Source of the DNA: Thioclava marina
Lineage (GTDB): Bacteria > Pseudomonadota > Alphaproteobacteria > Rhodobacterales > Rhodobacteraceae
Direction: 5' to 3'
Assembly: GCF_002020135.1 (NCBI RefSeq)
Contig: NZ_MPZS01000003.1
Location: 558,001 to 622,000 of the forward strand
Length of the DNA stretch: 64,000 bases
The position numbers were made by a program, and so were the translations under genes. How positions within the stretch are numbered: the stretch's first letter is position 1; each line of letters begins with the position of its first letter. Of this stretch, positions 1 to 9,300 are shown piece by piece. The notes beneath the pieces are model-generated. The model worked only from the letters and a program-made list of their open reading frames with translations, was not told where the DNA came from and ran no database searches.

Positions 1-561
1 GAGCTTTCGGGCGAGGCTGCGGGGCATGGCGTGGCCTTCATCGACGCGCCGATTTCGGGCGGTCAGGCAGGCGCCGAGAACGGCCAGCTCTCTGTCATGT
101 GCGGGGGCGACGAGGCCGCTTACGCCAAGGCCGAGCCGGTGATCGCGGCCTATGCCAAGATCTGTCGCCGCCTGGGCGAAAGCGGCGCGGGCCAGGTGAC
201 CAAGATGTGCAACCAGATCGCGATCGCGGGTCTTGTGCAGGGGCTGGCCGAAAGCCTGAACTTCGCGGAGAAGGCCGGTCTCGACATTCCCGCGGTCGTC
301 GAGGTGATCAGCCAAGGCGCGGCAGGTTCGTGGCAGATGGCGAACCGCTACGAGACCATGGCGAAGAACGAATTCGAATTCGGCTTCGCGGTGGACTGGA
401 TGCGCAAGGATCTCGCGATCTGCCTGAAAACGGGCGACGAGATCGGTGCTTCGCTGCCTGTGACCGCACTGGTCGACCAGTTCTACAAGGATGTTCAGGC
501 GATGGGCGGCCAGCGTTGGGACACGTCCTCGCTGATCGCGCGGCTGCGCAAGCTGGGCTGA
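1..561 (+). CDS. 3-hydroxyisobutyrate dehydrogenase-like NAD(P)-dependent oxidoreductase (5' partial)
   Basis: This is the C-terminal two thirds of a beta-hydroxyacid dehydrogenase; the N-terminal Rossmann GxGxxG motif lies outside the window. The frame is open from base 1. Visible family marks are the substrate-binding segment FIDAPISGG followed by GAENGQLSVMCGG, and the catalytic-lysine block GAGQVTKMCNQI, followed by the all-helical C-terminal domain. Members reduce or oxidise small beta-hydroxyacids (3-hydroxyisobutyrate, tartronate semialdehyde and similar). A clearer paralogue, mmsB-like, sits within the valine operon later in the window, so this copy probably has another substrate; which one cannot be told from the sequence. 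It is followed by a large hairpin repeat that could terminate it. Confidence 0.85.
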   Translation, partial: ELSGEAAGHGVAFIDAPISGGQAGAENGQLSVMCGGDEAAYAKAEPVIAAYAKICRRLGESGAGQVTKMCNQIAIAGLVQGLAESLNFAEKAGLDIPAVVEVISQGAAGSWQMANRYETMAKNEFEFGFAVDWMRKDLAICLKTGDEIGASLPVTALVDQFYKDVQAMGGQRWDTSSLIARLRKLG

Positions 562-612
562 GGGCAAGGCGCGCGGCCGCCCCGTTGCCGGGGCGACATC
601 TTTATCAAAGGC

Positions 613-751
613 GGGGGCGCTGCCCCCGTCGCCCAGGGGCGACTCCCCCGAGATATTTCGATCAAGAAGAAGATCAGGGACGGATGCTCTTCGAGTTGGC
701 CAAAATATCCCGGGGGTGAGGCGCGGAACGCGCCGAGGGGGCAGCGCCCCC
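613..751. repeat. Intergenic hairpin repeat, copy A
   Basis: Nested inverted repeat filling the gap between the first gene and ssb. The outer arms are a perfect 15-bp pair (GGGGGCGCTGCCCCC at 613-627 and its reverse complement at 737-751), followed on the plus strand by TTTTT. The inner arms are CCCCCGAGATATTT (645-658) and AAATATCCCGGGGG (703-716), with one mismatch. The same modules recur near 48.4 kb and 55.0 kb. The outer stem plus T-run could end transcription of the upstream gene. Confidence 0.85.
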
Positions 752-810
752 TTTTTGCGCCCCGCATCGTTTGCCGAGCAGGGTGGACGCAAGCCCTGAG
801 GTCGCCACAA

Positions 811-835
811 AAGCAAAGGGCCCCACGCGGGGCCC
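811..835 (-). terminator. Terminator downstream of ssb
   Basis: Seven-bp GC-rich stem GGGCCCC/GGGGCCC with a 4-nt loop (818-835). Read on the minus strand it is followed by TTTGCTTTT, just after the ssb stop codon. Confidence 0.75.
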
Positions 836-842
836 TTCGTCA

Positions 843-1361
843 TCAGAACGGGATCTCGTCGTCGAAATCGGGACGACCGCCGCCGCCGCCGCTCGAGCCG
901 CCCGAGGAGGGGCCGCCATAGCCGCCGCCCTCGTCATAGCCGCCCGAGGACGGCCCGCCGTAGCCGCCGCCCGAGCCGCCACCGTAACCACCGCCTGAGC
1001 CACCGCCTTCGCGGCTGTCGAGCAGCGTCAGCTCGCCGCGATAGGGGCGCAGCACGACTTCGGTCGAATAGCGGTCCTGACCGGATTGATCCTGCCATTT
1101 GCGGGTTTCGAGCTGGCCCTCGATATAGACCTTCGAGCCCTTGCGCAGGTATTGCTCGGCGATCTTGGCGAGCGGCTCGGAGAAGATCGCGACCGAATGC
1201 CATTCGGTGCGCTCCTTGCGCTCGCCGGTGTTGCGGTCGCGCCAGTTCTCGGAGGTGGCGATGCGCAGGTTGCACACCTTGCCGCCGTTCGAGAAGGTCC
1301 GCACTTCCGGGTCGCGCCCCAGATTGCCGACCAGGATGACCTTATTGACGCTGCCTGCCAT
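843..1361 (-). CDS. ssb: Single-stranded DNA-binding protein
   Basis: Binds single-stranded DNA during replication, repair and recombination and recruits partner proteins through its acidic tail. The 172-residue product has the usual OB fold at about residues 1-112 ([19 protein letters not shown] start, [23 protein letters not shown]). A low-complexity Gly/Ser/Tyr-rich linker of about 50 residues follows, and the protein ends in the classical acidic tip DFDDEIPF. The ATG is preceded by GGAGGAA at good spacing. It is a single-gene unit with its own terminator. I saw no GTTC-N7-GTTC SOS box in the upstream gap, unlike uvrA in this window. Confidence 0.97.
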   Translation of the reverse strand: MAGSVNKVILVGNLGRDPEVRTFSNGGKVCNLRIATSENWRDRNTGERKERTEWHSVAIFSEPLAKIAEQYLRKGSKVYIEGQLETRKWQDQSGQDRYSTEVVLRPYRGELTLLDSREGGGSGGGYGGGSGGGYGGPSSGGYDEGGGYGGPSSGGSSGGGGGRPDFDDEIPF

Positions 1362-1619
1362 GCGTTCCTCCGCCTGCGATTCTCAAATTGACCCTCAAGG
1401 GTATAGAGCAGCCTTCCGGCAGCGCCTAGGGGCTGCGCCTCGCTCAACCGTGACGGAAACCGGCAAGAACCCGCGTGCATCTTTGGTTTGAGAGGCCGAT
1501 TTCGCGGCGCTCTGCAACCTCGCTCCGATGGCGGGGGGCGGATTGGCGGTGCAGATCGTTGCACACCGGTTCGGGATGATCCCGGCCGGCCCATCACCCA
1601 AGACATGAGGATTGAGCCC

Positions 1620-1877
1620 ATGAAGAAACTGACCCTGATCGCTGCCGCTGCCCTGATCGCCGGCACCTCCGCGCTGCCCGTTCTGGCCGAGCAGCCCGTC
1701 GCGCAGGACAAGGCCGACAAGCTCGGGGCCGAGCTGAAGGCGCAAGGCTACGAGGTGCGCCGGATGGAGATGGAAGACGGCTATATCGAGGTTTACGCGC
1801 TCAAGGATGGCAAGCGCATGGAGCTGTATTTCGACTCCAACCTCAAGCAGGTGACTCGCAAAGGTGACAACGGCTGA
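1620..1877 (+). CDS. Small secreted PepSY-domain protein
   Basis: An 85-residue protein with a clear Sec signal peptide (MKKLTLIAAAALIAGTSALPVLAEQ) and a mature part that is essentially one PepSY-like domain (QGYEVRRMEMEDGYIEVYALKDGKRMELYFDSNLKQV). PepSY domains are periplasmic modules, often found near metal, redox or peptidase systems; the molecular role of this one is unknown. The ATG was chosen because the signal peptide begins there; the frame extends upstream without coding character. It lies about 90 bases ahead of a cytochrome b gene and a membrane-anchored LuxR regulator on the same strand, so the three may form one redox-related unit. Confidence 0.8.
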   Translation: MKKLTLIAAAALIAGTSALPVLAEQPVAQDKADKLGAELKAQGYEVRRMEMEDGYIEVYALKDGKRMELYFDSNLKQVTRKGDNG

Positions 1878-1964
1878 TCGCCGGTCCCTACCTGCCGCGG
1901 GCCGGGGCATTCCCGGCCCGCAAGCTGCCCTCGCTGATACCGAACCAGAAGAAGGAGCCTGCGC

Positions 1965-2558
1965 ATGGCCATCGAAGACGCCAGTTTCACCGATTTTTCC
2001 GATCAAGAGGAGCGGCACGCACCGCCGCGCGGAACCCATCATGTCTGGGATATATTCGTGCGGATCTTCCACTGGTCGATCGTGGGGCTTTTCACCGCGA
2101 ATGCCTTCTTCACCTCGCCCAAGCATGATCTGCATCACTATATCGGCTATACCGTGGCGGGGCTTGTCACCCTGCGTATCATCTGGGGGCTGGTGGGTTC
2201 GCATCATGCGCGCTTTACCGATTTTCCGCCCTCGCCCTCGGGGGCACTGACGCAGCTTCGTGACATGGCCACGGGCCGCCGGCATGCGCATCTGGGGCAT
2301 TCGCCGCTCGGGGCGCTGATGATCTACAACCTGCTTTTGACGCTTCTGGTGATCGCGGGGTCGGGCTGGTTGATGACGACCGATGCCTATTGGGGCGTGA
2401 AATGGCCTCAGGAAGTGCATGAGATGGCGGTCGACTGGGCTGAATTTTCGATCGCGGCCCATATCGTTGCCGTGATCTACGAGAGCCGCAGGTTGCGCGT
2501 CAATCTCGCCCGCGCGATGATCACCGGAAAGAAAGTGTTCGGACGCAGCGGGAGATAA
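1965..2558 (+). CDS. Cytochrome b561-type membrane protein (cytochrome b/b6 domain)
   Basis: Membrane diheme cytochrome b of the Ni,Fe-hydrogenase cytochrome b / b561 family, 197 residues. Four hydrophobic helices are visible: near IFHWSIVGLFTANAFF, YIGYTVAGLVTLRIIWGLVG, MIYNLLLTLLVIAGSGWL and FSIAAHIVAVIYES. Candidate heme-ligand histidines are in VRIFHWS, DLHHYIGY and IAAHIVAV. Such proteins pass electrons between the quinone pool and a periplasmic partner. The start is ATG, after a GAAGGAG ribosome site. It ends 6 bases before a LuxR-type gene, consistent with co-transcription. The electron partner is not evident; the small PepSY protein upstream is a candidate by position only. Confidence 0.88.
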   Translation: MAIEDASFTDFSDQEERHAPPRGTHHVWDIFVRIFHWSIVGLFTANAFFTSPKHDLHHYIGYTVAGLVTLRIIWGLVGSHHARFTDFPPSPSGALTQLRDMATGRRHAHLGHSPLGALMIYNLLLTLLVIAGSGWLMTTDAYWGVKWPQEVHEMAVDWAEFSIAAHIVAVIYESRRLRVNLARAMITGKKVFGRSGR

Positions 2559-2564
2559 CCTTCG

Positions 2565-3104
2565 ATGCAAATCACGCGAGAGCGTGTCTCGGCCTGGACC
2601 AAGGAGGGCGCGCTCGTCGCGCTCATCCTGTTTCAGGCCGCCTGTACATCCCTTTTCGTCGCTGACGTGTTCGATGATATCAAGGAAGCCGGACACATCA
2701 CGCTTCATCTCAATATCGAGCTTTTCGCCAATATCGGCCTTATCGCGGGGATCGCGGTCGAAGCCGTCGTGCTCTGGAAGCTGTTGCGCCGGCAGGCGAT
2801 GGCCGACCGGGCGCTTTCGGCGGCACAGGGCGCGATGGCCGAACTGATGGTCGAGCAGTTCCGCAACTGGGGGCTGACGGCTGCCGAGGCCGATGTGGCG
2901 AGCTTCACGATCAAGGGCTTCACCATCGCCGAGACCGCCGATCTGCGCGGCTCCTCGGAGGCGACCGTGAAATCCCATCTGAACGCCGTCTATCGCAAGG
3001 CCGGGGTGAGCGGGCGCGCCCAGCTCGTTTCGGTCTTCGTCGAGGAGCTGTTTCACGGCCCGATCCGAGCCGATGCGACACTGCAACAGGCCATCGTAAA
3101 GTGA
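2565..3104 (+). CDS. Membrane-anchored LuxR-type HTH transcriptional regulator
   Basis: A 179-residue protein with two predicted transmembrane helices in its N-terminal half (about residues 14-33 and 49-70) and a LuxR/GerE helix-turn-helix at its C-terminal half (LTAAEADVASFTIKGFTIAETADLRGSSEATVKSHLNAVYRKAGV, split here only for description). No receiver or PAS domain is present, so the membrane part itself probably senses or receives the signal. Its gene follows a cytochrome b by 6 bases, which suggests that it may respond to the redox state of that cytochrome or its substrate; this is inference. Targets are unknown. Confidence 0.85.
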   Translation: MQITRERVSAWTKEGALVALILFQAACTSLFVADVFDDIKEAGHITLHLNIELFANIGLIAGIAVEAVVLWKLLRRQAMADRALSAAQGAMAELMVEQFRNWGLTAAEADVASFTIKGFTIAETADLRGSSEATVKSHLNAVYRKAGVSGRAQLVSVFVEELFHGPIRADATLQQAIVK

Positions 3105-3222
3105 GCTCACGCCCCCGTGTCGGCAGGCGATTGCCGATGCGGGGGGTGTTTTCCTTTAACTTTCGGGGGAATCTGTGTAGGTTTTTGCGCAAGAATGGGT
3201 GGATGTGAACGGTAGGGTGCCG

Positions 3223-3834
3223 ATGCGTAAAATTGTCGGGAGGCTCGGGCTGGGCGCGATGGTCGCTCTCGCGCCGATGATCGTGCACGCCGAGGGGCTC
3301 AAGCTCAGCGGTGCGTCCTCGAAGTCGCGGGCGATGCTGTTTCGGAACCAGACCAACATCCTCGATACCCGCGCCGCCCAGCAATACGAGCATTCCTCGC
3401 GCCTCAAGCCGGGCGCGAAATCCCTGGCCGGACTCGAACCCGAAACGGTGCCGAGCTATTCCGGCAGGTATCGTGGCCAGTATCTGGGCACAGCCAAGGC
3501 GGCTGCCGCGCGCCACAACATCCCCGAAGACCTTTTCCTGCGTCTCGTGCAGCAGGAGAGCGGCTGGAACCCGAACGCGCGCTCGCACAAGGGCGCGATG
3601 GGTCTGGCGCAGCTGATGCCCGCAACCGCGGCCAAGCTCGGGGTCAACCCACGCGATCCCGCGCAGAACCTCGAAGGCGGCGCGCGCTACCTGCGGATGA
3701 TGTATGATCGCTTCGGAAGCTGGCGCCTCGCGCTGGCGGCCTATAACGCGGGGCCCGAAGCCGTGGCAAAGCATAACGGCGTGCCGCCCTATCGCGAAAC
3801 GCGCAATTACGTGCGGGTCATCTACGGCAGCTGA
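3223..3834 (+). CDS. Lytic transglycosylase (SLT domain)
   Basis: Cleaves the glycan strands of peptidoglycan in the periplasm, forming 1,6-anhydro-muropeptides. About 203 residues: a signal peptide ([25 protein letters not shown]), a linker, then an SLT/Goose-lysozyme-like domain from about residue 100. It contains the catalytic glutamate motif [12 protein letters not shown], the [13 protein letters not shown] block and the AYNAGPEAV block. A GTG 24 bases upstream is also in frame, but the ATG puts the signal peptide directly at the N terminus. The gene is convergent with a SYLF-domain lipoprotein, and the two share a bidirectional terminator. Confidence 0.92.
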   Translation: MRKIVGRLGLGAMVALAPMIVHAEGLKLSGASSKSRAMLFRNQTNILDTRAAQQYEHSSRLKPGAKSLAGLEPETVPSYSGRYRGQYLGTAKAAAARHNIPEDLFLRLVQQESGWNPNARSHKGAMGLAQLMPATAAKLGVNPRDPAQNLEGGARYLRMMYDRFGSWRLALAAYNAGPEAVAKHNGVPPYRETRNYVRVIYGS

Positions 3835-3872
3835 TCGCACGCGGTGTCGCTTTGACAGCGATAACAATGGAA

Positions 3873-3904
3873 AAACCCCGCAGGGCAACGCCTCTGCGGG
3901 GTTT
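3873..3904. terminator. Bidirectional terminator
   Basis: Eleven-bp perfect stem AAACCCCGCAG/CTGCGGGGTTT with a 10-base loop. It is followed by a T-rich run on the plus strand and preceded by AAAAA, so it can work for both the transglycosylase gene and the convergent lipoprotein gene. Confidence 0.85.
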
Positions 3905-3939
3905 GTTTTTCGTGAAGATCGGCGCGTAACGCCTTGATA

Positions 3940-4497
3940 TTACGGGATCACACGGGTGTATTTGGTGCCCGCGAGCGAGGCGCCCGCGATCAGGCCGGCC
4001 TGGCCGAAGACCAGTGCGATGACCGGTGCGGTGGAGGTAAGCGTCGAGGCCGCGATTGCGCCGCCGCGATCGGGCAGCGCATAGCGCGCATCTGCGCCAA
4101 GCTGCCAGCCATCCGAGCTGCGGAAATCTGCAAGCGCCTCGGGGGTCATGAAGAACAGCGCATGGGCGTATTGCTGCGCGCCGATCTGGAGACCGAAGCT
4201 CGCCGCGGCAGCCGCGTAGTAATCGACGGTCACGTTGTTGATGCGCAGCGCGCCGCGCCCGAAGGAGCCACCAAAGCCGAACCCCGCCTCGGTCACCAGA
4301 GGCATCCAGAGAACGCCGACCGATTTCGCCTCGAGATCGCTCGTGCCGGGGAATTTCGTGAGAAGGTAGTTCCGGGTCGCGTCGACACGCGCATCCAGCT
4401 TCGCCGCGCCCGTGCTGCCGATCCCGTTGCCGCAGGCTGCAAGCGTCAGGCCCGCGCCACTCATCGCCAGAAGGTTCCGTCTGGAAATCATCGTCAT
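3940..4497 (-). CDS. SYLF (YSC84-like) domain lipoprotein
   Basis: An exported protein with a twin-arginine-like N terminus (MTMISRRNLLAMSG) and a lipobox LTLAACG, so it is probably anchored to a membrane through the cysteine. The mature part matches the SYLF/Ysc84 lipid-binding fold found in bacterial envelope proteins: a run of VGVLWMPLVTEAGFGFGGSFGRGAL and the later GAQQYAHALFFMTPEALADF and AGLIAGASLAGTKYTRV blocks. Its function in bacteria is poorly known. An upstream extension of 25 codons is open, but the ATG chosen places the export signal at the N terminus, with CGGAG upstream. Confidence 0.8.
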   Translation of the reverse strand: MTMISRRNLLAMSGAGLTLAACGNGIGSTGAAKLDARVDATRNYLLTKFPGTSDLEAKSVGVLWMPLVTEAGFGFGGSFGRGALRINNVTVDYYAAAAASFGLQIGAQQYAHALFFMTPEALADFRSSDGWQLGADARYALPDRGGAIAASTLTSTAPVIALVFGQAGLIAGASLAGTKYTRVIP

Positions 4498-4666
4498 CTT
4501 GTATCTGCTCCGCTCGATTGCGCCCGGAACCTGCCGGGCCCTCAACAGTCTTATCCTGACCGATTGCCACAAATTATAGCGTAGGGAACCCGCGCTGTCA
4601 CTTATTCTTGAGGGAAGTCACGGCTTTGTGGCGAATCCCTGCTTACCTTCGCGCCTCTTTCCGCGC

Positions 4667-5668
4667 TCACCCCTGCGCGAGCAACCGCGCCGCCTGCGGA
4701 GCGAAATAGGTCAGCACCCCGTCGCAGCCCGCGCGGCGGAAGCTCATCAGGCTCTCGAGCATCACCTTGTCATGGTCGAGCCAACCATTCTTCACCGCCG
4801 CCATCATCATCGCGTATTCACCCGACACCTGATAGGCATAGGTCGGCACGCCGAACTGTTCCTTCACCCGGCGACAGATGTCGAGATAGGGCATGCCGGG
4901 TTTCACCATCACCATATCGGCGCCCTCGGCCAGATCACGCGCCACCAGCCGGATCGCTTCGTCGGAATTGCCCGGGTTCATCTGGTAGGTCTTCTTGTCG
5001 CCCTTGAGCGCACCCGAGGCGCCCACCGCATCGCGGAACGGCCCATAGAAGGCCGAGGCGTATTTCGCCGCATAGCTCAGGATCGTCACGTCGGCATGGC
5101 CCGCAGCTTCGAGCGCCGACCGCAGCGCGCCGATCCGGCCGTCCATCATGTCGGAGGGCCCCAGGATATCGGCCCCGGCCTCGGCCTGCGCGAGCCCCAT
5201 GCGCACGAGGCACTCGACCGTCTCGTCATTGAGGATCACCCCGTCACGCACCAGCCCGTCATGGCCGTTGGCATTATAGGGATCGAGCGCGATATCGGTC
5301 ATGATCGCGATCTCGGGGACTTCTTTTTTGATCGCGCGGATCACACGGTTGGTGATGTTGTCGGGATTCCAGGCCTCTTCGCAGGCCTCGGTCTTCACCG
5401 CCGGATCGGTATAGGGAAAGAGGCAGATCGCGGGGATGCCGAGCTTGGCGGCCTCTTCCGCGGCCTTCACCGCGCCCTCCAGAGTGCGGCGGAACACGCC
5501 GGGCATCGACGGCACTTCGACATCGGCGCCCGCGACATCGGTGATGAAGATCGGCCAGATCATGTCCTTCACGCTCAGACGGTGTTCCTGAGCGAGATCT
5601 CGCAGCGCGGCAGAGCGGCGCATCCGGCGCAGGCGGGTATGGGGGAAAGGCGGAAGGATCGGGTTCAT
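4667..5668 (-). CDS. hemB: Delta-aminolevulinic acid dehydratase (porphobilinogen synthase)
   Basis: Condenses two 5-aminolevulinate molecules to porphobilinogen, the second step of tetrapyrrole synthesis. The 333-residue length is normal. Both active-site lysines are in recognisable contexts (AAKYASAFYGPFR and MVMVKPGMPY). The metal-binding loop reads DIALDPYNANGHDG, where zinc enzymes have three cysteines; here they are Ala, Asp and Asp, the pattern of zinc-independent, magnesium-using enzymes. The ATG follows GAGGAG at suitable spacing. The first pathway enzyme, ALA synthase, is encoded later in this window, not linked to hemB. Confidence 0.97.
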   Translation of the reverse strand: MNPILPPFPHTRLRRMRRSAALRDLAQEHRLSVKDMIWPIFITDVAGADVEVPSMPGVFRRTLEGAVKAAEEAAKLGIPAICLFPYTDPAVKTEACEEAWNPDNITNRVIRAIKKEVPEIAIMTDIALDPYNANGHDGLVRDGVILNDETVECLVRMGLAQAEAGADILGPSDMMDGRIGALRSALEAAGHADVTILSYAAKYASAFYGPFRDAVGASGALKGDKKTYQMNPGNSDEAIRLVARDLAEGADMVMVKPGMPYLDICRRVKEQFGVPTYAYQVSGEYAMMMAAVKNGWLDHDKVMLESLMSFRRAGCDGVLTYFAPQAARLLAQG

Positions 5669-5817
5669 CGCTGGGGACTCCTCTGGCTTGGGCCAAGGGG
5701 TGCCATGGATCGCGCGGACTGGCAAGCGCGGCAGGTCGGCGCGGCTGCGGGCTTCCGCTCGGCTTCGCGCTGGTCTATGCAATGGAAAAACCGGTACAAG
5801 TCGCAGGAGCCAACCGC

Positions 5818-6351
5818 GTGGAAATCTTCGATGTGATCACCCGTTTGATCGATCTGCGGAGCTTCTCCAACCTGTGGTACTGGATCGCGCTCGCCGCGAT
5901 CTGGTCTTCGGCCTCGCATTGGGTGATGGGCGTTCCCTGGGACATGGTCGGCCGCGCGCGGCGCAAGGGGAATGAGGCGGCGGCGGATCTGGTGCAGATC
6001 GCCGGTGTGAACGCGCGCAGGCTCAACCGGATCCGGGGCGATGCGGGCGTGTCGATGGCGGTCTCGATCCCGTTCCTCTTGAGCTTTCTCATCATCACCG
6101 GTTTCGTCTATGGCTCCGAAACCGCGCAGGCCTTCGCATTGCTGCTTGTGCCGCTGATGCTCGTCTTCGGCCTGAGTTTGCGGTTGGCGATGCGGCTCGA
6201 GGATGCGCTGACCAGTGGGGCAGGGGCGGATTTCGTGATCGCGGCGCTTTCGCGTCACCGGATCAGCATTCAGACCGTCGGTGTGATCTCGATCATCGTC
6301 ACGTCGCTTTGGGGCATGTTCCAGAACCTGCGTCTCTCCCTGTTGGTCTGA
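5818..6351 (+). CDS. Integral membrane protein, rhodobacterial family (often named 'component of SufBCD complex')
   Basis: About 177 residues with roughly four hydrophobic segments: YWIALAAIWSSASHWVMGV, MAVSIPFLLSFLIITGFVY, AQAFALLLVPLMLVFGLSL and ISIQTVGVISIIVTSLWGMF. Homologues I recall in related genomes carry the label 'component of SufBCD complex', but nothing in the sequence (no Fe-S, ATPase or scaffold motif) supports that role, and no suf gene is nearby. I chose the GTG start because AGGAG lies 9 bases upstream; an ATG 36 bases earlier lacks such a site. Function unknown. Confidence 0.7.
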   Translation: MEIFDVITRLIDLRSFSNLWYWIALAAIWSSASHWVMGVPWDMVGRARRKGNEAAADLVQIAGVNARRLNRIRGDAGVSMAVSIPFLLSFLIITGFVYGSETAQAFALLLVPLMLVFGLSLRLAMRLEDALTSGAGADFVIAALSRHRISIQTVGVISIIVTSLWGMFQNLRLSLLV

Positions 6352-6393
6352 GCGGGCTTGACTCCGGGCGCTGGCTCGATACCTCGCTTGGCT

Positions 6394-9300
6394 ATGGATC
6401 ATTTTCTTCTCTCGGGCGCCCCGGAAGGGTTCGACGCGGCTCTGCTCGCCAAGGAACTCGCCAAGGGTAAATCGGTCATCCATGTCGCGCGCGACGACCG
6501 CCGGCTGGCGGCGATGCGCGGGGCATTAGCGTTCTTCGCGCCTCATGCCGTGGTGCTCGATTTTCCGGCTTGGGATTGTCTGCCCTATGATCGGGTGTCG
6601 CCCAATGCCGATATTTCGGCCACGCGGATGGCGACGCTGGCCGCTTTGTCGGCAGGCATGCCCGGGCCTTTCGTGCTGCTGACGACGCTATCGGCGGCGA
6701 TGCAGCGCGTGCCCGCGCGCGAGGTACTGGCGGGGGCGAGCTTCTCCGCGCAGGTCGGCAAGCGCGTCGACGAGGGCGCCTTGCGCGACTTCCTCGTCCG
6801 CATGGGCTTCTCGCAAGCCTCGACCGTGTCCGAGCCCGGCGACTACGCGATCCGGGGCGGCATCATCGATATCTTCCCGCCGGGTGAGGGCGGGCCGGTG
6901 CGGCTCGACCTGTTCGGTGATGTGCTGGATGACGCGCGCCGCTTCGATCCGGTGAGCCAGCGCACGACCGAAAAACTGAAGGGCGTCGAACTGGCCCCTG
7001 TTTCCGAGGTCATTCTCGACGAGGCCTCGATCACGCGCTTCCGGCAGAATTACCGCATCGAGTTCGGTTCGGGCGGCGCGGAAGACCCGCTCTACGAGGC
7101 GGTCTCGGCTGGGCGCAAACAGGCGGGCATGGAGCACTGGCTGGGCTTTTTCCACGAACGCCTCGAGACGCTGTTCGACTATCTGCCGGATGCGACCGTG
7201 ATGCTCGACGACCAGATCGGGCCGCAGCAGGAAAGCCGCTGGGAGGGGATCGAGGACCAATACGATACCCGCCGCGAGGCGATGACCCGGCGTGATCGGC
7301 TGGATTCGGTCTACAAGCCCGCGCCTCCGCAACTTTTGTATTTGGATCCAGAGGGTTGGAGCGCGGTGTTGAAGCCGCTGCGTGTGCTGCGCCTGCAAGT
7401 GATCCCGGCCCCGCCGGGACCGGGCGTGCTGAACGCGGGCGGCAAGATCGGACGCAATTTCGCGCCTGAACGTAAAGTCGAGAATGTTAGCCTTTTCAGC
7501 GCGTTGAAGGATCATGTTCAGGCGCGTCTGGCCAATGGCCCGGTGGTGATTGCATCGTGGTCCGAGGGTGCGCGCGAACGTCTCAAGGGCCTGATGGAGG
7601 ACGAGGGCCTGATCGGCGCGAAGCTGATCTCAGACGCGCGCGAGATCGGGCCGGGGGTGAACCTCACCGTCTGGCCGCTCGATGAGGGGTTCGAGGCGCC
7701 GTATCAGGATATGCGCGACGGCAAGGACCTCACGGTCATCTCCGAACAGGACGTGCTGGGCGAACGCCTCGTCTCGCGCCCCAAACGCAAGCGCAAGGCC
7801 GAGAATTTCCTGACCGAGCACACGACGCTATCGCCCGGCGATCTGGTTGTGCATGTCGATCACGGGGTGGGCCGTTACAAGGGGCTGGAAACCGTCACCG
7901 CGCTCGGCGCGCCGCATGACTGCGTTCTGCTGGAATATGCGGGCGGGGATCGGCTTTATCTGCCGGTCGAGAATATCGAACTGCTCAGCCGCTACGGCCA
8001 TGAAGAAGGTCTGCTCGACAAGCTCGGCGGCGGCGCGTGGCAGGCCAAGAAGGCCAAGCTGAAGGAGCGCATCCGCCAGATCGCCGACAAGCTGATGCGG
8101 ATCGCGGCAGAACGGCATCTGCGGCAGGCGCCCATTCTGGAAGCCCCGCATCACGAATGGGAGGCTTTCGCCGCGCGCTTCCCCTATACCGAGACCGACG
8201 ATCAGATGACCGCGATCGAGGATGTCGTGGACGATCTGAAATCGGGCACGCCGATGGATCGTCTCGTGGTGGGCGATGTGGGCTTTGGCAAGACCGAAGT
8301 GGCGATGCGGGCCGCCTTCGTGGCCGCGCAATCGGGCATGCAGGTCGCGGTGATCGCGCCGACCACGCTGCTCGCGCGCCAGCATTACAAGACCTTTGCC
8401 GAGCGTTTCCGGGGCACCGCACTCAACGTCAAACCGCTGAGCCGCTTCGTCTCTGCCAAGGAGGCGGCGAAGACCCGTGAGGGGCTCCGCGATGGCACGG
8501 TCGATATCGTGATCGGCACCCATGCGGTGCTGGCTAAGACGGTCAAATTCGCCAATCTCGGCCTGTTGATCATCGACGAGGAGCAGCATTTCGGCGTGCA
8601 GCACAAGGAACGCCTGAAGGAGATGCGCTCCGAGATCCATGTTCTCACGCTGACGGCCACGCCGATCCCGCGCACGCTGCAACTGAGCCTCACGGGTGTG
8701 AGAGATCTGTCGATCATCGGCACGCCGCCCGTCGATCGCCTCGCGATCCGCACCTATGTGAGCGAGTTCGACACGGTCACGATCCGCGAGGCGCTCTTGC
8801 GCGAACATTACCGCGGCGGGCAGAGCTTCTATGTCGTGCCGCGGATTTCCGATCTTCCCGAAATCGAGGAGTTTCTGCAAAGCCACGTGCCGGAGGTGAA
8901 ATATCTCGTGGCGCACGGGCAAATGGCCGCCGGTGAACTCGACGAGCGGATGAACGCCTTCTACGACGGCAAATACGATGTGCTGCTCGCGACGACGATC
9001 GTCGAGAGCGGCCTCGACATCCCGACCGCCAACACGATGGTCGTGCACCGCGCCGACATGTTCGGCCTGAGCCAGCTTTACCAGATCCGGGGCCGGGTGG
9101 GACGCGCAAAGACTCGGGCCTATTGCTACCTGACGACGAAGCCGCGCATGCCGCTGACGCCGCAGGCCCAAAAGCGGCTGCGGCTCTTGGGATCGCTCGA
9201 CAGCCTTGGGGCCGGGTTCAACCTCGCCTCGCAGGATCTCGATCTGCGCGGGGCGGGGAACCTGCTTGGCGAAGAGCAATCCGGCCATATCAAGGAAGTC

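Noticed and set aside
1395-3110. 571-codon minus-strand open frame
   Set aside because: It is the antisense of the PepSY, cytochrome b and LuxR genes; composition is Arg/His/Asp-rich shadow sequence without domains.
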